In this document: in pieces, positions 7,741 through 16,851 of the stretch | How positions within the stretch are numbered: position 1 is the first letter of the stretch | Layout of the letters: each line of letters begins with the position of its first letter | Position numbers and translations under genes: made by a program | Origin: Thalassoglobus neptunius | GTDB taxonomy: Bacteria > Planctomycetota > Planctomycetia > Planctomycetales > Planctomycetaceae | Reading direction: 5' to 3' | Length of the DNA stretch: 64,000 nt | Assembly (NCBI RefSeq): GCF_007859735.1 | Contig: NZ_SIHI01000001.1 | Location: forward strand, 2,309,249 to 2,373,248 | The notes under the pieces: model-generated | What the model was told of the DNA's origin: nothing | Database searches by the model: none | The model's input: the letters and a program-made list of their open reading frames with translations, nothing else

Positions 7741-10091
7741 TCGTCTTCCTTCTTGTCGTCGTCCTTCTTGTCCTCTTTCTCTTTTTCGGCGTCTTTTGCT
7801 TTCTGCATCGGATTCTTGCTCTTACTCTCTTTGAAGAGTTGGAATCGAGACTTTGTGATCCGTCGAGGCCAATAGTTGTTGTCTTTATCGGTGTCGGCAG
7901 TTTCCAAATGAGGATCAATTGTGATCGACTCAATTGTCTTGTCCGTAATGAACATCTTCGAGACGCGTTGATTGTTCCGCCTCCAGATTTCCGCCGGAAT
8001 TCGCAACTCCTGAGACGACTCGTCCTCGAAATCGATCTTCAGAAGAATTGGCATCACAAGCCCTCCGAGGTTTTCGAAGTCGAACACATAAAAGTTCCGC
8101 CGCTCTTCAAGAAGTTCGCGTTCATCGTCGTCGAGTGATTTCAAGAATCGTTGATAGGCTTTGCGGTCCGCTTCGGTAATGTCCAACTCGTCGAAGTCGT
8201 TGTAAAAGTCTTTCAGAATCGGATATCGATCAGCCCGCTTGGGGAGATCTTTGTTTCGCTGGTCGGAAATGGATTCCGGTTTTTCGTCGCGTTCTTTTTT
8301 CTTCAGAGGCTTGGTGACTTCAGGATCGGGTGACTCGAGGGTGAAGAGGTGAACGTCGCTGATCGCGATGTCAGTATGGTCGGTTGTGTAAAACCATCCG
8401 CGCCAAAACCAGTCGAGATCCACTCCGGAAGCATCTTCCATTGTTCGAAAGAAATCAGAAGGCGTCGGCCGCTTGAACTTCCATCGTTGGGCGTATTCCT
8501 TGAATGCGAAGTCGAAAAGTTCGCGGCCCAAAATTGTTTCGCGAAGAATCGTGAGTGCTGTCGCTGGCTTGGCGTAGGCATTGTTTCCGAATTCAAGGAT
8601 CGATTCCGAATTCGTCATGATCGGCACCTGATTGTGGCTTCGCATGTACGGCACAATCAACTCAGGCACCCCGCGACGCGACGGGTAATCGTCCTCCCAT
8701 TCCTGTTCTGTAAGATACTGAAGGAAGGTATTGATGCCTTCGTCCATCCATGTCCATTGCCGCTCATCGCTGTTGACGATCATCGGGAAGTAATTGTGCC
8801 CGACTTCGTGAATGATGACCGAGATCAAGCCGTACTTCGTTCGCTCCGAATACGTTCCGTCTTCTTCAGGACGCGGCCCGTTGAAACAGATCATGGGATA
8901 CTCCATCCCATAGACCGGACCGTTAACGGAAATCGCCACCGGGTACGGATAAGAAAAGGTGTACCGGGAGTAGACGTCGAGAGTATGAATGATCGACTGC
9001 GTGGAATATTTACTCCACAACGGTTCGGCTTCGTTGGGATAGTAAGACATCGCCATGACCGAATGCCCGTCCACGCTGTGGTGCATGGCATCCCAGATAA
9101 ACTTCCGAGACGACGCGAAAGCAACATCACGCACGTTGTCAGCTTTAAAGATCCAGGTCTTCTGACCTTCGGGCTTGGACTTTTCGTTCTCCTTCGCTTC
9201 CTCCGGAGTGATGATGAAGACCGGGGACTTCGCCGTTTTGGCTTTCTCCAGACGTTCTCGCTGTTTCTCTGTAAGCACGTCCGCCGAGTTCTGAAGCACA
9301 CCGGAGGCAGCGACGACGTGATCATCAGGAACTGTAATCCTGATCAGGAAGTCCCCGAGTTCGAGCGTGAATTCTCCGCGTCCCAGGAACTGCTTGTGCT
9401 GCCAGCCTGTGTAGTCCGTGTAAGCGACAAGTCGCGGATACCAGTGTGCGACTTCGTAGATGTTGTTTTGATCTTTCTCGAAGAACTCGTATCCGGTGCG
9501 ACCTCCGATAAGATCGCTGTTGTTCATCTCGTAGTTCCAACGGACGGTGAACGTCACCGACTCTTTCGGCGCAAGTGGTTGAGGAAGGTCGATGCGCATC
9601 ATGGTTTTCACGATCTGATGATCGAGATCCTGCCCTTGAGCGTCGACGAGATCAGTGATGGTCATGGTTCCATCAAATGTTTCCCTCGCGCGGATGCGTT
9701 GAAGAGCCCCCGTTGAGAGCCGATTCAGCGATGGAGCCGTCGCTGTGAGAGAGGCATCGGAATCGGGAGAGAAAATGTTCGCGTCGAGTTGCATCCACAA
9801 GTAAGACAGAGGGTGCGGCGAGTAGTTGTAGTACGTAACTTCTTCGGCACCGGTGATCGTCTTCTTCTCGTCATCCAACTGAACGTCGATGACGTAATTG
9901 GCTCGCTGTTGCCAGTACTGTGGCCCAGGAGCTCCTGATCCCAGGCGTGTCTCAGTCGGAGTCGGCAGAACTTCATCAAGTTGCCGAAACGAATCGACCT
10001 GGTTGTACTTCCGATTCGTGACTTGAGACTCACAGTTACTTGTCACCACAAAGAGGAGCAACGTCGTCAGCATGCAGGCACTAAATCGCAT
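7737..10091 (-). CDS. Secreted M1-family (gluzincin) metallopeptidase
   Basis: A 784-aa protein with an N-terminal signal sequence (residues 1-~20). The N-terminal part is a beta-sandwich typical of aminopeptidase N. The catalytic core has GMEYPM (395-400, in place of the usual GxMEN exopeptidase motif), the zinc motif HEVGH (428-432) and the third ligand Glu451 in MDEGIN. The C-terminal part is charged, ending in an Asp/Glu/Lys-rich tail. The altered GxMEN motif suggests it may not be a standard aminopeptidase. The product probably acts outside the cytoplasm. The DUF6702 gene is coupled to its stop. Confidence 0.9.
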   Translation of the reverse strand: MRFSACMLTTLLLFVVTSNCESQVTNRKYNQVDSFRQLDEVLPTPTETRLGSGAPGPQYWQQRANYVIDVQLDDEKKTITGAEEVTYYNYSPHPLSYLWMQLDANIFSPDSDASLTATAPSLNRLSTGALQRIRARETFDGTMTITDLVDAQGQDLDHQIVKTMMRIDLPQPLAPKESVTFTVRWNYEMNNSDLIGGRTGYEFFEKDQNNIYEVAHWYPRLVAYTDYTGWQHKQFLGRGEFTLELGDFLIRITVPDDHVVAASGVLQNSADVLTEKQRERLEKAKTAKSPVFIITPEEAKENEKSKPEGQKTWIFKADNVRDVAFASSRKFIWDAMHHSVDGHSVMAMSYYPNEAEPLWSKYSTQSIIHTLDVYSRYTFSYPYPVAISVNGPVYGMEYPMICFNGPRPEEDGTYSERTKYGLISVIIHEVGHNYFPMIVNSDERQWTWMDEGINTFLQYLTEQEWEDDYPSRRGVPELIVPYMRSHNQVPIMTNSESILEFGNNAYAKPATALTILRETILGRELFDFAFKEYAQRWKFKRPTPSDFFRTMEDASGVDLDWFWRGWFYTTDHTDIAISDVHLFTLESPDPEVTKPLKKKERDEKPESISDQRNKDLPKRADRYPILKDFYNDFDELDITEADRKAYQRFLKSLDDDERELLEERRNFYVFDFENLGGLVMPILLKIDFEDESSQELRIPAEIWRRNNQRVSKMFITDKTIESITIDPHLETADTDKDNNYWPRRITKSRFQLFKESKSKNPMQKAKDAEKEKEDKKDDDKKEDE

Positions 10092-10207
10092 TATTGTCTC
10101 ATCAACTCAAAGAATTCACAGGTGCTTACAATCAAAAGTCTGCCTGTGAATTATGGCGAGTCGAAAAGATGAGTGTCTACGCGATGCGCACGCAACTTTT
10201 AAGAAGT

Positions 10208-10831
10208 TTAAAAGAAGATGGGCTCGACGCTCGGTCCGTCGACTTCGACTCCGGGAGGACCATCGAAGTGTTCTTCGACGAATCGGTCCCATTCATCGCG
10301 TGTTTTCTTCGAGACAAGCTCCGACATTTTCGCGTTGCATTCATCGCAAAGCATCATCGGTGAGCCCCCCGCCAGCCCATCGTTGGAAAGATCAACGAGA
10401 AGATCATTGTCGATGAACAGCCCGACAATTTCGTACCGGTGGCAATCGCTTCGCAGTTTACTGCAGAATGTGCACTGCTCAATTCCGTCAAGGGGATTCG
10501 AGGATGGCTGACTTTCTGAGAGCGAGTCGTCTTCCACTGGCTGCTGAGGGACGTCCGTTTCTGAATTCTCGGCGCCTTCTCGGTTTAATCCCTGCTTCTC
10601 GAAGAAGTCTCGAAGATTCTGCGTCGTCTCTTCGGAATAGCGACTCCGCATCTGGAGTGCACAGTAAATGCAGATCGCCATTTCAAAGACTGTTTCTCCG
10701 CCCACAATGCTCTTCAGGACGGTGAACAGATCATGCGTGTCGCAGAATTCTTGCCCGCAGTCGATGCACTGAGTGAACGGTTTCTCGGTGAACTCTGAAT
10801 AGAATTCTCGCGGAGTTTTCTTGCGGTCCAT
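10208..10831 (-). CDS. Putative zinc-ribbon protein, 207 aa
   Basis: Unrecognised soluble protein with several Cys pairs: CIDCGQEFCDTHD near the N-terminus, ICIYC, CTFC, and CDEC near the C-terminus. This suggests two zinc-binding lobes joined by an acidic, Ser/Pro-rich linker (about residues 85-120). The ATG at 10831 is preferred over an upstream in-frame TTG at 10858. It is the next minus-strand gene beyond the M1 peptidase, whose start is 116 bp downstream of this stop. Function unknown. Confidence 0.65.
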   Translation of the reverse strand: MDRKKTPREFYSEFTEKPFTQCIDCGQEFCDTHDLFTVLKSIVGGETVFEMAICIYCALQMRSRYSEETTQNLRDFFEKQGLNREGAENSETDVPQQPVEDDSLSESQPSSNPLDGIEQCTFCSKLRSDCHRYEIVGLFIDNDLLVDLSNDGLAGGSPMMLCDECNAKMSELVSKKTRDEWDRFVEEHFDGPPGVEVDGPSVEPIFF

Positions 10832-11005
10832 AATTCTTCGACCATCAACTCGATTCAATCGGCGTGAATGCGGGTGTCCCGGCGCCGGACCAGCGAAGTC
10901 CAGTCGAGATCGATATTCGATCCTTCGAAAGATCGAAAGATCGAAATCAAATCGACTGGAATTCTCTCCGCTTAAGATTTTTAGTGCGTTCCGCTTCCGG
11001 AAAAA

Positions 11006-11239
11006 TCAGGCCGGATCGATCGTTTCGTCTCCCTCAGAATGCACATCGATAAATTGAACGGCGCGCTCCGAGTCTTTTTGCAAAACGAAAAGGCGAACGG
11101 CAGTGACTCCGGTGAAACCACCCTGATGCTCATTCTCGATCTCACACCGAATCCCTTCTCCCTCCAGAGCAGCGCGAATTACTTCCGCCTTTGCGAGATT
11201 GGTGGTTGTATAAATAGGGATGAGGGAATCTTCGGACAT
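11006..11239 (-). CDS. DUF2007-type small protein
   Basis: The open frame extends to 11437, but the ATG at 11239 gives a compact 77-aa protein beginning MSEDSLIPIYTTTNLAKAEV. The pattern (switch between two sources, A-E-x-I-x-x-A-L-E-x-E-G-I, then V-x-x-x-D-x-x-R-A) is that of DUF2007, sometimes called putative prokaryotic signal-transducing protein. The longer frame would run into the end of the EF-hand gene. It lies 25 bp after that gene on the same strand, so they may be cotranscribed. No enzymatic residues are apparent. Confidence 0.72.
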   Translation of the reverse strand: MSEDSLIPIYTTTNLAKAEVIRAALEGEGIRCEIENEHQGGFTGVTAVRLFVLQKDSERAVQFIDVHSEGDETIDPA

Positions 11240-11264
11240 CGGTGTGTCTCTTTCTCTGTCGATT

Positions 11265-12881
11265 TCATTGCTGTCGAAGTGACTCCGCAGCTTCAGCTTC
11301 GGAAAGTTCCAGGAAGTTATCGCCATTTTGATCGAGTTCGTCAAACTTCTCTCGGCCTCCCAGGAACTCACGCCAGGAAATTTCTCCGTCAAGGTTATCA
11401 TCCATTCGACGAAACCAGACCGGCCCCGACGAATCATTCACAATCCGACCTTGACGGGACTGTTCCATTTGATTGTTCGCGGGATTCCGTTCCAATATTT
11501 CCGGCTGACTGAACGTCACATCAAACTCTGTTCGAAACTCATCCTTGAGGAGTGCTCCGTCCTGATTCATGTCGAATGCCAGAAGGCGCTCCTCGCCTTC
11601 AACGAACTCTCGCGTATTCAAACGCCGGTCCGCGTTCACATCGAGTATATCAAATAAATTCTGTGTCGACTCGAAGAGTGTCAGAACGAGCCGCCCCTGC
11701 TCCGCTAGTCCATCCATCGAGAAGAAGAATTTGATCTCGTCACGCGTGACCTGTTCGTTTCCATCGAGATCGACTTCGTCAAATGGAACATTCGCTTGCA
11801 GCCCGAAATACTCTGCTTCAGACAGGTAGCCGTTCTTGTCATTGTCAGACATGATGAATCGCACAAGGTAAAGCCGCGTGGCGTCAAAGCGTTGATGAAC
11901 ATTGCTTCGAGCCTGCCATTTCACTTGAACTCCGCCAGCATCGATCACAGGACGTGTCGTTCCGTCCGATTCTCCTTTGACGACTTCAACCCGAGGAGGA
12001 GAAAGCGAGACCTTCATCACATAATCAGCCGGTGCGAATTCCAGAAACTTGCGAATCTCAACGGAATCCCAATTCCCGTCGCTGTTGAAGTCGAACCGTT
12101 CGAATTCGCGGTCTGACAGTGTGGGAAACATTGTTGCCGGGACGACATCACTGAGCCCATAGAACTCCGGTAGAGCGCGAACCGTCGCTTCGACTTCCGA
12201 CTGGTCGCGAATGAAATGCAGTGCAATCGGGGAATTGTTTGTGGTCGATTCTTGTTGAGCCTGAATGACTGAGAGCGGAAACGGCTGCAATTCTGCGACG
12301 CTCAACGTTTCGTCGTCGTCGAAGTCCAGAGCTTTCAGGATCTCCAATCCCTGAGTGACCTCATCTCCGTCGATTCTCCCATCCGAGTTCAAATCGAGGT
12401 CATCATAGAGCCTCACGGATTGAGCAAGATTCGCTTTCCTTTCAATGGAGAGCGGCGGGCCCAGTGCTGTCTGAAGGAACGTGCTGAACTCTTCCTGGGA
12501 GATTTTTCCGTCTTCCGGGGCGATGTCGACCTGAGTCCATTTCTCTTCGAGTCGCAGTGCCCCTTTTCGCAGCCTCCCGGAGACAGGAATCTGCTGAGCT
12601 TCGGTATCGTTGAGAACCCCGTCTTCGTCGGTATCGAGTTGCCTGAAGACTTCGACCGCATACTGACGACGCATTTCGTCTATGCTGAATCGCCCGGTTT
12701 GGAATTCCGCTTCGATAATCACCGGTCGCGTCGGGCTGAGAAAAACAAGCCGGGCTGCTTCTTCCCGCTTCTGACCGATCGCGAGCGAAGCGAAGAAGAG
12801 AACAAACACCAATCCGCCACAGGGAACGGCGATTCGCCTCCTGATTGCAGACCAACTCGCCTTGAAAGCTCTGTCAATCAT
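11265..12881 (-). CDS. Secreted EF-hand repeat protein (about ten calcium loops)
   Basis: A 538-aa protein with a twin-Arg-free signal or anchor (residues ~18-36, VPCGGLVFVLFFASLAIG). Ten EF-hand-type loops can be read, among them DTDEDGVLNDTE, DLNSDGRIDGDE, DFNSDGNWDSVE, DNDKNGYLSEAE, DMNQDGALLKDE, DDNLDGEISWRE and DQNGDNFLELSE. Others (DFDDDETLSVAE, DLDGNEQVTRDE, DVNADRRLNTRE) are degenerate at the Gly. Such proteins are frequent in planctomycetes and presumably bind calcium outside the cytoplasm; no catalytic domain is visible. The ATG start at 12881 has the long intergenic region upstream. Confidence 0.85.
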   Translation of the reverse strand: MIDRAFKASWSAIRRRIAVPCGGLVFVLFFASLAIGQKREEAARLVFLSPTRPVIIEAEFQTGRFSIDEMRRQYAVEVFRQLDTDEDGVLNDTEAQQIPVSGRLRKGALRLEEKWTQVDIAPEDGKISQEEFSTFLQTALGPPLSIERKANLAQSVRLYDDLDLNSDGRIDGDEVTQGLEILKALDFDDDETLSVAELQPFPLSVIQAQQESTTNNSPIALHFIRDQSEVEATVRALPEFYGLSDVVPATMFPTLSDREFERFDFNSDGNWDSVEIRKFLEFAPADYVMKVSLSPPRVEVVKGESDGTTRPVIDAGGVQVKWQARSNVHQRFDATRLYLVRFIMSDNDKNGYLSEAEYFGLQANVPFDEVDLDGNEQVTRDEIKFFFSMDGLAEQGRLVLTLFESTQNLFDILDVNADRRLNTREFVEGEERLLAFDMNQDGALLKDEFRTEFDVTFSQPEILERNPANNQMEQSRQGRIVNDSSGPVWFRRMDDNLDGEISWREFLGGREKFDELDQNGDNFLELSEAEAAESLRQQ

Positions 12882-13391
12882 GGTCGAATTCTCCCGACAA
12901 TCTGGGACGATGTTTCAATCGGTGGATTAAACATTGAAAGGGAAGTTCTCAGCACAACGTTTCCCGAATTTCAGGGAAGAACGTCGAAAAGGCTGAGATC
13001 AACACCCTGCGTGCTCACTCTGCGTGCTCACTTTGCATGCTCACTGAACTGGCTGCTCGCGAAGTCCGTCGCAGTTCTTGGAGATTCCGTCGCAAAGCTT
13101 CTTTTCTGATGCGACAACTCCCGTCTTGCAAAGAAACATTACGGATAGAACGTCACGACCTGTTGGCCGAGACTGCCTATTCGTTGGATGAATCTCGCAA
13201 AAACTCAATGATTCACGCAGCGGGACCGAATTTCTTCAGCTGACGCTTGCTGCAAAGTTGACTGATGTCATTGTCGCTCTCAGCATGCAATTCGTCGACC
13301 AAAAGGAGAAATTCACACCAATCTGAGGAACCAATTCCGGGACTGCGAGTACAAATTCCCTGCTCGTTGCAACGAGAAAGAGGACCGCAGC
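12882..13391. other. Long gene-free divergent region
   Basis: About 510 bp between the EF-hand gene and the promoter of the TPR gene hold no convincing reading frame. The small frames present have poor composition. The only structure noted is the 13-bp tandem repeat at 13008-13046. Confidence 0.5.
13008..13046 (+). repeat. Three tandem 13-bp repeats
   Basis: Units are CTGCGTGCTCACT, CTGCGTGCTCACT and TTGCATGCTCACT, directly adjacent. They lie in the non-coding region between divergent genes. They could be a small replication-slippage array or a binding-site cluster. Confidence 0.75.
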
Positions 13392-13421
13392 TTGACCGAT
13401 TTTCCCAAACGTCTTTATACT
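13392..13421 (+). promoter_or_regulatory. Sigma-70-type promoter for the TPR membrane protein gene
   Basis: TTGACC at 13392-13397 and TATACT at 13416-13421 are separated by 18 bp. They point toward the ATG at 13526, giving a leader of roughly 100 nt. Confidence 0.5.
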
Positions 13422-13525
13422 AGCAGTTTGAGTCAATCGACTCTTTGATTTCACATGAATGCGATTCTGACAACGATAAATTCTTTCACGGAAGAATTTC
13501 TGACACGCCTGATCGACGGACCGTC

Positions 13526-14677
13526 ATGAGCGAAGAAAAACAGACAACTGCCACAGTCACTTCCGAGAATCCTCCTCAAGATCCGGATTTCCATTTTCAC
13601 CACGAAGCAGAGACGACTGAACTCGAAAAGTGGCTGAAGGCTGCCGGCAAGAAAATTGAGCCGTATTCCAATCAAATCCTGATTGGAGCCATCGCGCTCG
13701 CTGTTGTCGCTGCGATCGCCATTTACTGGGTTCGCTCGTCAGACGCGAGTCAGGGGGCTGCGTGGCAACAGTTCGTGAAAGCAACAACTCCTGCGGAATA
13801 CGAGAAAGTTGCTTCGACATTCTCCAGTTCGCAGGTCGGCGCGTGGGCAATGCTCGAAAGCGGTCGCGGACATTTGCGAGAAGGTCTGAATACCGCTCTT
13901 ACTAATCGCGAGAGCAGTGACAAAAGCCTCTCACAAGCCAAAGACGCATTTTCTCAAGTCCTTGATCATCCACACGCCACAGACGAAGCCAAAGCAGACG
14001 CCATTTACGGCCTCGCAACAGCCCTCGAAGTTCTCTCTGGGGATGACTTGAATCAGGCAATTGAACAGTATCAGCGGCTGATCGACACCTATCCCGGGTC
14101 GCAACACGTCGCATGGGCCACGCAACGCATTAAAGACCTCAAAAAGAGGTCCGCAGCGGAATTTTACGCCTGGTTCCGAAAGCAGAATCCTGAACCGGAC
14201 GACCGTCGCCTCCCCAGCGATCTCACCAATCAAGGAACAATCCCGGGCGCGGAAGAGCTTGATTTGCTGATTCCTGACAGCGACGAGGTCGGAGAACCTG
14301 TTCAACCACTCGGAGTCGGTCCCGAGAACACCAACACCGTCCCTGAAGAAATGCCAGCCGAAGAAACTCCGGAAGACGACGCCAGCCCGGAAGCCCCAGA
14401 GTTCCCATCAGGCACTGATTCGTCAGGTACGGAGCCATCGGGCACCGAATCTTCGGAAACGGCTTCGCCAGCTCCGGAAGCAACAAGTCCTGAACCAGCC
14501 AGTGAGGACAGCTCCTCAGAATCGAACCCCGCCCCGGAAAGTTCACCTGAAGAGTCCGCTCCTGAGTCGGAAGAAGCTTCCTCAACACCTGAAGGCGAAG
14601 CTGACTCGACTTCGGAAGCCGCTCCATCATCGGATTCATCCAGCGACTCCGAAGAAACAGCCCCCGAATCCGAGTAA
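13526..14677 (+). CDS. Membrane-anchored TPR protein with Ser/Glu/Pro-rich tail
   Basis: The ATG at 13526 gives a 383-aa protein. It has a short cytoplasmic start with a His cluster (FHFHHE near residue 24), one membrane segment (LIGAIALAVVAAIAIYWV, about 50-67), then an alpha-helical TPR-like region similar to the YfgM/TPR_21 type (GAWAMLESGR, DEAKADAIYGLATALEVLSG, AIEQYQRLIDTYPGSQHV). The last ~140 residues are low-complexity Ser/Pro/Glu/Ala. The frame can be extended to a TTG at 13445 but without reason. YfgM-like proteins act in envelope protein quality control; here that is only a suggestion. rluA follows after 61 bp. Confidence 0.75.
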   Translation: MSEEKQTTATVTSENPPQDPDFHFHHEAETTELEKWLKAAGKKIEPYSNQILIGAIALAVVAAIAIYWVRSSDASQGAAWQQFVKATTPAEYEKVASTFSSSQVGAWAMLESGRGHLREGLNTALTNRESSDKSLSQAKDAFSQVLDHPHATDEAKADAIYGLATALEVLSGDDLNQAIEQYQRLIDTYPGSQHVAWATQRIKDLKKRSAAEFYAWFRKQNPEPDDRRLPSDLTNQGTIPGAEELDLLIPDSDEVGEPVQPLGVGPENTNTVPEEMPAEETPEDDASPEAPEFPSGTDSSGTEPSGTESSETASPAPEATSPEPASEDSSSESNPAPESSPEESAPESEEASSTPEGEADSTSEAAPSSDSSSDSEETAPESE

Positions 14678-14738
14678 TTCCGCGTGATCGTGTTTTAAAG
14701 TCGTTCTCGCGACGCTAACGATCTTTGAGACACAGACC

Positions 14739-15734
14739 ATGACTGAAGATGCGACCACAAAACCTCAAATGCTCACCGTCGAGGGGCGTGCGCATGGATG
14801 GCGGCTCGATCATTACCTGACCCGGATTTTTCCGAATCACAGTCGTGGCCAGTTTCAAAAAGCCATCGCTGCGGAAACCGTGCTTGTGAACGGACTTCCG
14901 GTCAAGGCTTCGCGCCGACTGCGAGTCAACGATCGCATCTCAGTCTGTCTTCCGAAAGAACCCGATTCCACAATCACACCGGAAGATATTCCTCTGGATG
15001 TGATTTTCGAAGACGAGTTCATCGCGGTCATCAATAAGCAGGCGAACCTGATTACTCATCCCGGAAAGTCCAACTTCACCGGAACACTCGCTGCCGCGGT
15101 CCAGCACCACTTTGATCAACTCAGCGATGTCGCGGGGCAACTTCGACCGGGAATCGTTCATCGCCTCGACCGAGACACGACCGGCGTCATTATTATCGCC
15201 AAGAACAATCAGGTTCACCATCAACTCACTCGCCAGTTTGAGCAGCGCACGGTCGAAAAAGAGTACCGCGCCCTCGCCTACGGGAAGCTTGATCGTGACG
15301 CCGATCTCGTCACGACGCATGTGAAAACACATCCCAAAGCACGCGAGAAAATGATTGTCTGCCCGCCGGGACACAACACTCGCGAAGCAGTGACTCGGTA
15401 CAACGTACTGGAACGATTCGATCGCTTCGTTTACGTTCAACTACTCCCCAAAACTGGACGCACGCACCAGTTGAGAGTTCACCTGCAGCACCTGAAGGCT
15501 CCCATTATTGCTGATCGACTCTATTCCGGACGTGAGTCACTCATGCCCTCAGAACTGAGCGGTCTAGACACTTCGGAAGAGGAATCCGCCCTCATTTCAC
15601 GTCAGGCCCTGCATGCTTTTCGACTGAAGATTCGCCACCCGGTGACCGATGCCATCATGGAATTCGAAGCACCGTTTCCGGATGACTTTCAACGCACTTT
15701 GAACACCTTGCAAGAACAACGAAAGCCGCATTGA
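14739..15734 (+). CDS. RluA-family RNA pseudouridine synthase
   Basis: A 331-aa enzyme with an N-terminal S4 RNA-binding domain (about residues 20-75) and the catalytic domain containing HRLDRDTTG at 141-149, where Asp144 is the conserved catalytic aspartate. GRTHQLRVHL further on is the second family signature. It would isomerise uridine in rRNA or tRNA; S4-plus-RluA layout is closest to RluD/RluC, but specificity cannot be assigned. Its stop overlaps the start of the FAH-family gene (TGATG), indicating coupling. Confidence 0.92.
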   Translation: MTEDATTKPQMLTVEGRAHGWRLDHYLTRIFPNHSRGQFQKAIAAETVLVNGLPVKASRRLRVNDRISVCLPKEPDSTITPEDIPLDVIFEDEFIAVINKQANLITHPGKSNFTGTLAAAVQHHFDQLSDVAGQLRPGIVHRLDRDTTGVIIIAKNNQVHHQLTRQFEQRTVEKEYRALAYGKLDRDADLVTTHVKTHPKAREKMIVCPPGHNTREAVTRYNVLERFDRFVYVQLLPKTGRTHQLRVHLQHLKAPIIADRLYSGRESLMPSELSGLDTSEEESALISRQALHAFRLKIRHPVTDAIMEFEAPFPDDFQRTLNTLQEQRKPH

Positions 15735-16612
15735 TGAAACTCGGAAAGATTCAAACACCAGACGGTCAAACTCATGTCGCCATCGTGTCGGATACCGGGG
15801 CAAAGCTTCTTCAGATGAATCAATCGGAAGAAGTGTCGACGCTTGCTGATATCCTCAACAGCCCGAATCCCGCACAGCTTGCTGAGTCTCTCGCAGAATC
15901 GGGCGACGAGATTTCTCTCGAAGGCGTTCGCTTTCTCGCTCCCGTCGACAATCAGGAAACATGGGCGGCAGGAGTCACTTACAAGCGAAGCCAGGTCGCG
16001 CGAATGGAAGAATCGGAGACCGGAGCAAGCCATTACGATCGCGTCTACGATGCCGATCGCCCGGAGTTGTTCTTCAAAGCAACCCCCAACCGAATCGTTT
16101 CTCCCGGCGAAGCTGTTCGCGTCCGATACGACAGTAACTGGTCGGTCCCCGAACCTGAGTTTACCCTCGTCCTGAACCCTCAATTGAAGATCGTCGGCTA
16201 CACCATCGGCAACGACATGTCCGCCCGAGACATTGAAGGGGAAAACCCGCTATATCTTCCGCAGGCCAAAGTCTACCGGCAATGCTGTTCGCTCGGCCCG
16301 GTTGTTCGACTGGCGGATAGCGAACTCGATTTGAAATCAACAACTGTTGAATTGATCATCCGTCGAGGCGGAGAAAGCGTTTTCAAAGGCGAGACCGATC
16401 TGGGTCAGCTTCATCGGAAACTTGACGAACTCGCCGACTGGCTCGGACGCGAAGATGACTTCCCGAACGGTGCCTTTCTCCTCACCGGAACAGGAATCGT
16501 CCCCGACGACAATTTCACGTTGGAAGATGGAGATGAGATTTCCATTTCCATCGCTGGAATTGGATCGCTGGAGAACAGTGTGGTCAAATCTGATCGACCA
16601 GCCGCACACTGA
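15734..16612 (+). CDS. Fumarylacetoacetate hydrolase (FAH) family protein
   Basis: The 292-aa protein contains the FAH core: PEPEFTLVLN, the metal-site and substrate region GYTIGNDMSARDIEGENPLYLPQ (split by residue ~165), and the C-terminal LTGTGIVPDDNFTLEDGD. It resembles members annotated as 2-dehydro-3-deoxy-D-arabinonate dehydratase or hydroxyhepta-diene-dioate isomerase; the true substrate is unknown. The start is the ATG overlapping the rluA stop; a TTG one codon earlier is less likely. Overlap with rluA is probably an operon convenience rather than a functional link. Confidence 0.88.
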   Translation: MKLGKIQTPDGQTHVAIVSDTGAKLLQMNQSEEVSTLADILNSPNPAQLAESLAESGDEISLEGVRFLAPVDNQETWAAGVTYKRSQVARMEESETGASHYDRVYDADRPELFFKATPNRIVSPGEAVRVRYDSNWSVPEPEFTLVLNPQLKIVGYTIGNDMSARDIEGENPLYLPQAKVYRQCCSLGPVVRLADSELDLKSTTVELIIRRGGESVFKGETDLGQLHRKLDELADWLGREDDFPNGAFLLTGTGIVPDDNFTLEDGDEISISIAGIGSLENSVVKSDRPAAH

Positions 16613-16851
16613 CCCCAATCGATAAATTCCCCAGCATCTGGGCCGCCGTGAGTCTGATTTGGGATCGGAATTCGACTGTATTTGCGAATTCTGCCGATCT
16701 TCAAAGCAGACGGCTCAGTCTGCGGACTCGCATGATCGATGGAAAACATTTCCGTCTCGATCACTCACGTCAGTCCCCGGATGCTCGTTCGAGAATCGAA
16801 CGCGCGACGAGTCGAGTCATTGTCCGTGCCTCGTCATTGGGAATTGAATTC

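Noticed and set aside
8349-9716. Long plus-strand frame of 455 aa across the M1 peptidase
   Set aside because: It lies wholly antisense to a well-supported metallopeptidase, has no domain, and is an effect of codon bias on the opposite strand.
12420-13109. Plus-strand frame of 229 aa
   Set aside because: Mostly antisense to the EF-hand gene; no domain or start signal.
13236-13454. Minus-strand frame in the long spacer, 72 aa
   Set aside because: It crosses the candidate TTGACC/TATACT promoter, and its composition does not resemble a protein of this genome.
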